Source: Volvariella volvacea V23 (Eukaryota; Basidiomycota; Agaricomycetes; Agaricales; Pluteaceae). From it: DNA of 64,000 nucleotides. Every line of letters starts with the position of its first letter. The first letter of the stretch is position 1. The stretch lies in NCBI GenBank assembly GCA_000349905.1, contig KB722760.1, positions 449,129 to 513,128 of the forward strand, given 5' to 3'. The translations under genes were made by a program, and so were the position numbers. The notes below the pieces were generated by a model. The model had not been told where the DNA came from. It saw only the letters and a program-made list of their open reading frames with translations, and did no database searches. Below are positions 36,186-46,025 of the stretch, piece by piece.

Positions 36186-37668
36186 ATGGTCCAAGACGAG
36201 GTGCTGTTGAGGTTAGTGATCTAATGACTTCCATCGACATGCGCTAAAGGCAGCCGATCCACCTCCCTCAGTGTAGGGGCTATTGTTCGTGCTTCCGCGA
36301 GCTTATACGCCCGTCTATTCGAAAATGACGAAAATTTTGCATAGCTGCTAGCGGTCACCCTAAGCTGGGGTCTCTACGGGTGCTTAATCTCCCAATTTTG
36401 TAAGTATACTCTGGTTATACGACTTCTTGAGCTAACCTTTTGTCCAAAAGATGGCTACTACACCTCCCCAGCCCGACCTGGCGACTCGAAACTGATCCAA
36501 TACACAGGTACGCCTCCGAATCCGTGGCCCGATTAAGGGGCAGCTCACATACAGTAGTTGGTGCATTATGCATTCTTGAGAGCGGTTTCACTATAGCGAT
36601 GACCCACGGTGCTTGGGTCCGTCTCGTGGATGTAAATGGGGGTAGTGTTCCAGTGCTAGGACCTTGGACGGCCGCTCTGTGCCCTACTCTTATCGGTATA
36701 GGTATGACGTCTGCCCTGTTCTGTTTCGTTCGATTTTTAACCATTGCATTAAGTAATTTGCATTGTCCAAATGTTTTTTGCCCGGTAAGAACCTCGGAGT
36801 AGCTGTACCAATGGTCTATTTACGTTGGGAAGGGTGATTTGGAATGTCTCTGAGAAGTCAAGGATTATTCTTGCCACCACCTTGATTATTGCTTTGGTAA
36901 GAAATATACACTGCTTTGTCACTGTCGGCTCACCTTAGTTTTCAGCTCGCGTTGGCCCAAGGAGCGTTCTGCCTCGCATTTACAACCAAGGTTTTGTTTT
37001 CTCCCCAACCGTAACCTTACTAATGGCTTTGCTGATGCGTAATATATCAAGTCTCTACAGATTGTCTATAATTCACAGCAAACAAGTTACAGCGAAGTTG
37101 GGCGATTACTCGAGGTACGAGTTCTCCTGCCCTTGTTGTTCACCCCGTTAAAAGATAAGTCACAGTTGTGGCTTGTGGTTTTACTCATCTGCGGCAATTT
37201 TATTACACTAGCCATGATTACCCTCGTGAGTCTCGTTTTATTGCACCAAAATACCCTCACGCTTGTTATCAGCTTTGGCGTGCCACAATGGCACTTGAAA
37301 GAGCTCAACGTGTTTTAATGAAGACATCTATCATGAAGAGCTTGGAGAGCGGCTCCATGGTTACGATATCCACATCGGTGGGGCTCACTCTTCTAATGCG
37401 CCCATCGGCGAGGTGCCTAGTCCTGTTGCCGTGAGTCCCACTGCCCTACACCGGAAAACGTATCATAAGGGCGATATTACAGGATGCTCTCAATCAGCCG
37501 ATTGTAGGTCTACTTTGCACGCGTTGCTTTGGGTTTAGTGTGATGTGACGCTACCGCAGGCATACTATGGTGTTGTTGTCTTCGCTTGACGAGCGTTCGC
37601 TCGTGCCTTTGGTTGTGCAAAGTCGCCAGCCCACTATATCTGATTCTATAGGCAAAAACGGCGCATAG
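36186..37668 (+). CDS. DUF6534-like seven-span membrane protein, copy 3
   Basis: The model has 13 exons: 36186-36211, 36272-36284, 36345-36399, 36451-36507, 36555-36701, 36754-36784, 36833-36896, 36946-36990, 37052-37114, 37166-37225, 37273-37430, 37483-37503 and 37560-37668. They sum to 849 nt, an open frame of 282 residues. Exons 2, 3, 4, 6, 8, 10, 11, 12 and 13 have exactly the same length as in copy 2, and all phases agree. Blocks are VGAILLAVTLSWGLYGCLI, YGYYTS, VVGALCILESGFTIAMTHGA, VICIVQMFFAR, IILATTLIIALLALAQGAF, LWLVVLLICGNFITLAMITL, ESGSMVTISTSVGLTLL and MVLLSSLDERS. It belongs to the same family of unknown function as copy 2. The first exon is much shorter and the N-terminus unrelated, so the extracellular start is the fast-changing part. 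The 3' end overlaps the flank of the X-family remnant on the other strand. Confidence 0.82.
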
Positions 37669-37719
37669 AATCGGTTTGCTCTCTGCCGTACGATGTAGAG
37701 CATAAACAATTTCCGTCTG

Positions 37720-37880
37720 TCTCTGTACAATTGCGAAGTTTACCAAAAGGTTCCTGGTCAGAACCATGGCGGAACTCTATGGCGTGATGCAGCCATTCGG
37801 GTTGTTTCTCAATATGCATTGGGTGTCGAATCTGAATCGCAGTTTGATATTCGTCATGCAAAACGTCGTACAGCAAGCAC
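37720..37880 (-). pseudogene. Remnant of X-family gene (C-terminal block)
   Basis: The minus-strand frame reads LYDVLHDEYQTAIQIRHP followed by EWLHHAIEFRHGSD. It aligns with the conserved C-terminal block of the two large X proteins (ILYDEYHATVYMHYP in X1, VLYDEYRTMIYAHYP in X2, each followed by a Trp and basic residues). No other X-family exon is recognisable around it, so it is an isolated fragment. The match is short and could be chance. Confidence 0.45.
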
Positions 37881-38183
37881 TAGATTAGTATGCGTTCAAT
37901 GGGGATCGAGAACTAGAAATTCCATCCAACGAGATGGATCCCGCCGAAGAAGACGACAATCAGTGAAAATAAGGAGATCATTGAAAGGAAGCTCTGGCCC
38001 TCGATGCCATCGTCCCCTCTAGAGCTGTGACGCGGTCGCACGCATTAAGCCACGTGGGTCATGGTCTTTGTTTGGTCATGCTATATTCCAAGGTCTTAGC
38101 CTTCACGGACGCGATGTCCGCGACTTCCGCGACTTGACAATGAACTCGAATGTCTTCAATCTATATGTTATAACACCCTCATA

Positions 38184-41100
38184 ATGTCCACGCTGTTGCC
38201 CTTTCACCATCAAATACTGACAGAGATCAATGACCCCGGAGTGAGCAACCTACTCATCCTTGCTCGAGGCCTTGGTCTGCGTCGGATAATATGCACTCTC
38301 CTCAAGATCTACGATTCGCCTGACAACCTCATTCTTCTCGTCAATGCGACCCCTGAAGAAGAACTAGAGATTGGCGAAGAGCTTGGAATAATGGGCTGTA
38401 GGAAGCCGGGGCTGAGAGTAGTGGGCTACGAGACAAGCAACAAGGAAAGGTGTGAACCTTGAATTTTTGGTGGCGAGATACCAGGGCTTCTCACCCGGTG
38501 TCGACCAGACAGGCATTGTATAAGAAGGGGGGACTGATATCTGTCACGTCGAGGATCTTAATCGTCGATATGCTCAAATCAGACATCCCAATTGACCTTA
38601 TTACGGGAATTATGGTTTTCCACGCCGAGAGGTTCGCATGATGTTCCCTTGTAGGACTGCGCTGAGCATATGCATATGTATAGAGTTAACGCGCTCTCTC
38701 TGGAGGCGTTTATCGTTCGACTGTATCGCGAAAAGAATAAGATTGGTTTTCTGAAGGCGTTCACGGACCAACCTGAACATATAACAAGCGGAATGTCGCC
38801 ACTTAAGAACATTATGAAAGAACTACAGGTTCGTTCTGTACATATATATCCTCGGTGGGTCATACCAAACGCGTTTGGTATCTCAACTCACCAGGTCATA
38901 CCGTAGATTCCAGGAACTTGTAAAGCAATCACTAGAGCGCCGCAAAGCCGATGTAGTTGAACTGGGACAGAATATGACGGATTATATGTCTGAAATACAT
39001 CACGCGATTATTCAATGTATGCAAGCCACTCTCAATGAACTGAAGCGATCCAACACTTCGGTGCGTTTAGGCCAGATGCACATAGCGGTTCCATGTTGAA
39101 TATTCTCCAGCTAGATACGGACGACTTCAACGTCGAAAATGCCTACTTTAGATCGTTTGAACTCGTCGTAAGGCGTCAATTAGATGCCGTGTGGCATAAA
39201 GTCGGACCCAGAACAAAGCAACTAGTCAACGATTTGGCTACACTACGTTCGCTTCTCTAGTAGGTAAAACTATCGAGCATGCCTAACTTGTTGAACAACC
39301 CATCTACTTAGCTATCTCATGACTTACGACGCCCTCCAATTTCACGCATATCTTGAAACTCTCATTGCCGCCAACAATACATCGGTTTCGGGAGGTCCTA
39401 AGCAACATCAACCCCTCTGGATGATGTCCGAAGCCGCGAATGTCATATTCCAAGCTGCGAAACGCCGATGTTATATTGTTACTGCACCAGCTGTGTCTGC
39501 ACCCAGACCGCCACCCGTCATTGACTTGGTGGATGATGAAGATGCTTGGCAAGCACTGGATGAAGTTCACGGACAAGTTGGCACATCTGTAGTTAAACCT
39601 CAAATCGAGCAGCGCGAGTACCGACCGTCATGGTTACCGGAAGGAATGGAACCAACGTTGGAGGAGCTACCAAAATGGCAGTTGTTGGCTGATGTACTGC
39701 AAGAGATCGAGAGTGAAATTATTCGGCTGGATATGGAGCAGAAGGCTCGTAAAATACGTGAGTTGGATTCTATTCTAGGGAGAGTTTTGTTGCTTACTGT
39801 GGCGTAGCTATTGTGGGAACGGATACGGTGTTGGTTATGACGTCCTCTACGAGATCGGCCAACACGATCACTGAATACCTATCCGTTTTCGACCACGACG
39901 CACCGTCAGGCGCAAAAGGGCGAAAGATGATGATGAACAAGCTCCACCTCTACCTCTGGTGGAAGGGCAAGATGTCTGAAAAGAAAGGTGATGGAACTTC
40001 TAGGACAAGCAACGGGCAAAAGAGCAACCAAGCGTCTGGATCTAAGCCTGATGAAGGAATTAGCGAGGCTTTGAAGAAGAAGGACAGAGAGAGGGCGGAG
40101 AAGGCGGCTAGTCGTAGAAGGGTACGAGGGGGTGCACCTCCGGCAGCAGTCCCTTCGGATAGAAAGAATCAGCAGGAAGCAAATAGAACCGTCATGGCAG
40201 AGATCAAGAGCGAAGCCGATAATTTGGCTAATTTGTGCGTTGGATATCCTTTTGTGTGTTCTGCCACCAGAACTAATTCTCGAGTCGCCTAATCTGTAGC
40301 TGGGCAGGACAAACGGAAGCGGTGCAAGACGAGGAAGACGTGACCATACTCAATTTCGAATCTGGAGGGCTACAAGACGAGTTTGATACAAATTATGGGC
40401 TGTTGGCGCCTCAAGAGACCGTCATTGTCCGTGCTTATGGTGAAGACGGAGATGATCGACTGTTGGCTGAATTTCAACCGCGGTTTATTGTAATGTTTGA
40501 ACCGAATATGGAGTTTATTCGTCGTATAGAAGTGAGTGTTCTTCGTCTCTTTGAAGGCCTGGAATTGATGTGATGTCCATGACAGGTGTATCGTAGCGCC
40601 AATCCTGGACTCGCAGTTAGGGTTTACCATCTAACGTATAGAGACTCGTGTGAAGAATACAAGTACTTGGCCGCCATCCGTAGAGAGAAGTCGGCGTTTG
40701 AGAATCTGATCAAAGAGCGAGGCGTGAGTCACCTATTTTTCAAATCTGACGCAAGAGATCTCAGGTTTATGTCTGTTGTAGAGCATGCTCCTCCCGATCT
40801 TTGACGATACACGACAAGCGTCCAACGATTCCATGATTAAGACCATCAGCTCCCGGTTGGCGGGTGGTCGACGCGAATTGAGCAAAGGGCCTTCCCAAGT
40901 TGTAGTCGATATGCGTGAATTCAGGTCGACTTTGCCTTCGCTCTTGCATGCTGCCAATATGCTCGTTGTTCCCGCAACGTTGACCGTTGGGGATTATATC
41001 TTGACACCAGATATATGTGTCGAGAGAAAGAGTTTGGCGGATCTTGTTTCGAGTTTTAATAGTGGTCGATTGTAAGTCCCCGTTGATGTACTCTTCATGG

Positions 41101-41721
41101 CTTAGCTGATGGATTATTGGATAGGTACACGCAATGCGAGATGATGTCCGTCTATTACAAGAATCCTGTTCTGCTTATTGAATTTGAAGAGGATAAGGCA
41201 TTCAATCTCGAGGTAGGTTGATCTAGGTTATTATTTTATTCTCTAACCCTCTGGGTTTGTAGATCATATCGGACCTCAAAAACTACGCCAAACCCACAGG
41301 GAATTACCCAGCCAAGAGACGAGCAGACCCCGAATCCACTATGTCAATTCAGTCAAAGATCGTCCTTCTTACCCTTACATTCCCTCGTGTTCGCATAATC
41401 TGGTCGTCCTCTCCTTATGCCACAGCGGAAATCTTCAAAGAATTCAAAACCAACAGCGCTGAACCAGATCCAGAAAAAGCTGTAGCTATCGGTGCAGAGG
41501 AGGATCCTGAAGCCGGAGCTGGGATCAACACGGCTGCAGAAGAGTTGCTGCGATGCTTGCCGGGGATCACGGCGAAGAATGTGAAGTGGGTCATGGGAAA
41601 GGTTAAGAGTGTGAGGGAGTTTTGTGAGATGGATTTGAAGCAGGTTCAGGATATTCTAGGTGTCGAACCTGGGAAAGCTTGTTGGGAGTTTATGCACAAG
41701 GGAGAGAAGGGTGTCCCATGA
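38184..41721 (+). CDS. rad1: XPF/Rad1 structure-specific DNA repair endonuclease
   Basis: XPF (Rad1 in budding yeast, Rad16 in fission yeast) pairs with ERCC1 and cuts DNA 5' of lesions in nucleotide excision and crosslink repair. Exons (12): 38184-38449, 38509-38631, 38684-38854, 38907-39060, 39111-39259, 39312-39757, 39808-40234, 40300-40531, 40586-40723, 40782-41071, 41125-41212 and 41263-41721. They sum to 2943 nt and 980 residues. The N-terminus MSTLLPFHHQILTEI and blocks such as GIMVFHAERVNALSLEAF and VRLYREKNKIGFLKAFTD are the inactive SF2-helicase part. The nuclease motif is complete: GD at 772-773 and VERKSLADL at 782-790. HhH2 repeats follow (LLRCLPGITAKNVKWVM), the ERCC1-binding part. 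The length is normal. The basic/charged insert at about 600 is Lys- and Gln-rich. Confidence 0.93.
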
Positions 41722-41843
41722 AGCGGGACGAGCTATAGTTTGGGGGTTGAGTCGATCTACTTCAATCCAGCTGACAATATGGAGCTCATGGTCGTATTCT
41801 CTGCTATTCCTAATTGCCCTAAAAATATAATGCAAAATACTAG

Positions 41844-41879
41844 TTTATAACGTACACTGATACCAGTGTACGTTATAAA
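41844..41879. terminator. Perfect 16-bp hairpin between convergent genes
   Basis: TTTATAACGTACACTG at 41844-41859 is followed by ATAC and then its exact reverse complement at 41864-41879. It lies in the 195-bp space between the stops of XPF (41721) and the TPR gene (41917). It would form a stem in transcripts of either strand. A role in 3' end formation of both genes is an inference. A footprint of a small palindromic element is the alternative. Confidence 0.6.
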
Positions 41880-41916
41880 GAAATTTCTAACATCAGTATC
41901 GATGCCTATAATCCCT

Positions 41917-44553
41917 TCACTTGTTGGCTTGAACAAGCACCGCCCAATTATCCAGCTTGCTTGGATTAGTTTGAACTGCCTCCTTCCACTCTTTCTTCTG
42001 TCCCTCCAATTTATCTAAGACCTTGTCTCTTCCTTTGCTCGCCAAGCTAGAGTTTTTCCATATCTTATTCACCTTAGGTCTTGCTAAACGGATGCGTTCT
42101 AGGATCTTTAAGAAGTCCCTAAGCAGGGCACCTGTGTTGCCCATATGGTCTAACGCAATGCGCAGGTACCCTATGTTGGCAAGAGATGGCAAGAGATGAT
42201 CAGCACACCGATCACGTGGTACCAAGACATGAGAGAGAAAGACGAAAGAAAAGCTGCGAAGGACGATAACACAAACATGATTTTCTTCATCCTCAGGGAG
42301 GCCGTCCGCAGCCACGATGTAATTCTGGTATGCTTGTTTGTATAGTTCAGATCGAACGATGGCATCGCTTTCTTTTGCCGCTACTCGGGCAAAGTAAATC
42401 CTTTCAACCTGAATCATTCAAGTTGAAGGATGCACGGTAGAGGATTCTATCGATGATACATACGCCAAAGCGTTAACTCTTGGGTAGATAATAAAGGCAC
42501 TGATCATCCCTGGATTTCTGTGTGCGTTTTGAGGTCGGATTGGGTTGATGAGGCTGATGGCTTCTGCTTCCTCGTATAGGCATTCCAATGTATAATACGG
42601 AGACTTCAGTCCCGCCGGAAGAGCCTAGTCTTCGAGATGACATATATCAACAAAAAAACAAGAATTGTAAATAAAACATGTGGAATACTCGCCTCCATCA
42701 TAGTTTCTGCATAAAAGTTCTTGACGCCAATGAGAAATAGAAGATCGAATATGGCACCCTTTTGTTTTTGGGGCACATCCTTCCACGTTTGAATCCCCCA
42801 TTCCAAGACTTCAATCGCCCATCCTATAATTTCCAACGCAATTTCCTTTCGCTTGAATATGCCATCTTCAAGCATTGTGCGCATTATCCAAGCTCTTTTC
42901 ACTTGAATATCAACGTGCCAAATAAAGCTGGGTAGTTTATGCGTGTGCTCACCGGACAGTCGTAGTCACCGCGCGTCGCACCGAATCCCAACCTTCCGTT
43001 TTTTGACGAATGGGCGCTTCTTTAAAAATGTCTTCAGGTCTGCCGTTGACCCATGACCTATTCTGTGAGATCTCCAGTTGCACTAGATAGGACATTTACG
43101 GTCAGCTAACTACCAGAGACAAGGATGATAGTGAAGGGGGATATACTTTGTTGATTATACTTTGAGATCCAGTTGGGATGGCCTTCAATGGTAAACGCCG
43201 TGCTATCTCGAAGGACACCATTTGACAGTCCTTCTAGAGCCTTGTAAGGGTTAATCGATGCAAGAGGCGCAAAACAAGATGGGATGAGACGTACACCAAC
43301 CCTGCCTTGGAAGAGGGACACGCCATTCAGCCCAGTCACTATCTTACCCTCCTTCATGATTTCGTTTGTGAGGGCCTCGAGAGCCTAAAAGTGTTGATGG
43401 ATTGCAATGCGAGCATCGCGATCACGGATCACATTGTCAAGGGTAGAATGAATTAACGCAGAGGGCGTTCGGCGTTCGTCAACGGGTTGTATCCCAACTG
43501 GGGGCTAGGAAAGGCAATGACGTACACCTGTTCGTCCATGGAACATTGGCACTCCCGTCGGCCCTGGCTTGATGGCGCCTTCGTCCATGATTGCCAGTCC
43601 ACGTTCAAATTCCTAGAGGGACGAGCTGAGTGCTGTTGCACGCGTATTAGGGGTCACCGCTTACCTGACGAGCATTGCAGATAAGCCATGCCTGCGGAGC
43701 AAGGTAAGGACGTCAACACCCTACAAACATGATATCCAACGCGTTTGGGACTCACGCTGCTCCTAACTCCCTCTGAACTCAACAATGTCAGCATCAACGC
43801 AAACCCCAGGTCCCAAGGCATCTGGCCCTTCACCTTCTTGTCCAACAGCGGGTTATGGTCCAAGAGCACCGGGTCTTTATTCAATTCCGCTTTGGAATTC
43901 TGGAGAGCCTTTTGGTACTGTCTTTCTGCTGCTGTTCGGCTTTGGAGAGGTTTGAGGCGGGGAGGGAGGAGAGAGCGTCTTGCCAGGATTTGACGCTCAG
44001 GTCCCATTGGAGCATTGCCTGTTGGGATGAGGGAGGGAGCATTGAGGAGGGTGACATGGTTAGTCTAGGAAATCACGTACGTCGTAAGCAGTTGTTAGTC
44101 TTGCATGGGCTTTGGCATATTTTGGGTCGATCTGGATGGCCTATGAAAAAAAAAACGGGTGTGCGCATAAGCATCAGTATTTACTATATGCGTGTTGCGC
44201 CGCGCGTCACCAAAATGGGGTATGCCCGTCGCAACTCCAGCGATAACATTCCTCACTATCTCCGGAAAGAGGACGCAAATGAACCTTTTCTGCATCGTCA
44301 GAGGCTTCCAAATATCTATAATGAGCAATTAGTTGCACCGTTAAATCAGCCTAATAACTCTCGCAGAAGAACCTGACACCCACTGTTTCAAATTCAAGTA
44401 GCATGCAGCACGATTGGCGAGCAAGATGGCGTTCTTTTCGTCTAACGCGATCGCTTCGCTGTACTTGGCCACGGCTAGTCCGTATTCCTTTTGCGCGAAA
44501 TGAGTGTTGCCTTCTTGTTTGAGTTGAGCTACGCGTGACGCTGGATCCGACAT
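41917..44553 (-). CDS. TPR-repeat protein with frameshift in exon 4
   Basis: Minus-strand exons are 44384-44553, 44285-44315, 44081-44140, 43756-44018, 43665-43691, 43526-43612, 43295-43384, 43147-43240, 42953-43082, 42693-42894, 42464-42624, 42273-42400 and 41917-42170. The N-terminus holds TPR repeats typical of Sti1/Hsp70-Hsp90 co-chaperone-like proteins: VAQLKQEGNTHFAQKEYGLA, AVAKYSEAIALDEKNAILLA and AIQIDPKYAKAHARL. The long C-terminal half is helical and includes GYNWS-free blocks such as EIALEIIGWAIEVLEW, YYTLECLYEEAEAI and KIWKNSSLASKGRDKVL. A scaffold or chaperone role is inferred. Exon lengths add to 1697 nt, one short of a full frame: exon 4 starts in the frame of SWQDALSSLPASNLSKAEQQ but ends in that of YQKALQNSKAELNKDP. 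The shift lies at about 43915-43940 in a CAG-repeat tract. It may be a real mutation or a base error. The intron after exon 10 is GC-AG. Confidence 0.75.
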
Positions 44554-44846
44554 GTCGATTGCTGAGGATTTTGACCACTATAATACCTGTAGGAGGGGAT
44601 GCTATTTTAGTGTGAACTATGGGTGCATCTGAGCGTAATGATAGCGGTATTGATCGGTGAATTGGTAGGAGGGTGTTTTGCATAATGGCCAGTTCGCGTC
44701 AGAGATGCTCGGAATGGGCAGCAGGCAAAGCATCGTGCATGACAGCCTGGATGAATTAGAACACCAAAAATACACTAGAACTCGAAAACATAGCAACAGA
44801 GATAATACAATAACCTTAGAGAGCGTCCATTGTCATCGCGAGGTTC

Positions 44847-44946
44847 NNNNNNNNNNNNNNNNNNNNNNNNNNNNNNNNNNNNNNNNNNNNNNNNNNNNNN
44901 NNNNNNNNNNNNNNNNNNNNNNNNNNNNNNNNNNNNNNNNNNNNNN
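44847..44946. other. Assembly gap (100 N)
   Basis: Exactly 100 N upstream of the TPR gene. The true length is unknown. Confidence 0.99.
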
Positions 44947-45055
44947 CCGGTAGGGGTGGTAGGACTTGTGATGGGCGATGTTGAGCTTCCCCATGGTGGG
45001 GGAGACTAAGGTAAGTTGAATTACCTAAGCCAGACATCGATGCGGGATCCAACTC

Positions 45056-45089
45056 TTGCTCTATTTGCTAGGTTGCTCTATTTGCTAGG
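45056..45089 (+). repeat. 17-bp direct tandem duplication
   Basis: TTGCTCTATTTGCTAGG occurs twice head to tail. It is probably replication slippage or an end-joining scar close to the assembly gap. Confidence 0.8.
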
Positions 45090-45276
45090 TGGAAGTGCTG
45101 TCGTTCTCGGACGACTACAAATTCACAGCTCCCATTAACTTCGTTATCTCACTCCTCGCCATGCCCCTAATGCGTTCGCTTCGAACTCTATCGATGGGAA
45201 CTTATCCAAAACGATATAGCAGATATAGGTGCATTGTAGTATGCAACCTGTGCTTTGTTCGTCTCAAATCTGTACG

Positions 45277-45321
45277 ATGACCATCAAGTCTGCATGCGTC
45301 GCGCAACTCAAACAAGAAGGT
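45277..45321 (+). pseudogene. Relic of the TPR gene N-terminus, inverted
   Basis: The frame MTIKSACVAQLKQEG matches the first residues of the TPR gene on the other strand (MSDPASRVAQLKQEG). The DNA block CAACTCAAACAAGAAGG is identical in both. No further TPR coding sequence follows, because similarity stops after the Gly codon. It is a 45-bp fragment in inverted orientation about 0.7 kb from the parent gene, with an assembly gap between them. Confidence 0.6.
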
Positions 45322-46025
45322 ATACGGTCTGGCTGTGATCAAGCACAGTGTCCGTCATCACAGTTGTACCTCTTAGTGTCCCACGTCACAATGTCTTTAA
45401 GAGTGGACATCGTGTGGCTAATCACCCATTCTCCACTACTCGAGCCATTGATATAGATGCGACATACGCCAAATCCCATATTGGCTACCACCCATGATGT
45501 GCGTACGCTCCTTAGTTCTTGCATGTGACCGATAGTCCTCTTGAGTTCTTGACCAGATAAGACCGCTACATAGCAAAGTGTGCTCGATGTTCTGCCAAAG
45601 GAAAATCTAAAATGCGAAAACATGAGGAATTCCAGAGGGCGCTTGAATGTACTCAGAACAAGTGTTGCCTCAGCTATTGAACGTTCTCAAATAAATGTAT
45701 GGAGACGAAGCGAAAGGGAAGTTGCCCTAAGATTTGGCGGGGGCATTGATACCACATTCACGCAACATACTAGTGTAATAATGGCATCAATGCGTCCATA
45801 CAGTCTTGCAGATAATCCGGATGGCATAAAATGTGAACATTGTAATTCAGTTTCCTCCGGCCTTTTTTTAAGTGCGGATCTCTCAGTATGCCAACGTACT
45901 GCTTGGAGTATGCAATGCACTCAAGCTGTCCTAAGCGTCAGCTCGAAGCTTTTCATGTTTCTGCTCCACGCATTTATCGTCTATTCGCTACTACAACAGC
46001 AACTACAGCACTACATGAAAGAGCT

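Larger units (their letters stand above)
44554..46025. other. Intergenic region with gap and gene relics
   Basis: This contains a 100-N gap (44847-44946), a 17-bp tandem duplication, a relic of the TPR gene start, and unassigned frames on both strands. A minus-strand frame at 45339-45623 with SWVVANMGFGVCRIYING looks protein-like, but I cannot assign it. Confidence 0.4.

Noticed and set aside
42900..42955. A 25-bp intron in the TPR gene
   Set aside because: A later acceptor (AAAAG before AGCTTGG) keeps the same frame with a normal 58-bp intron, so the tiny intron is not needed.
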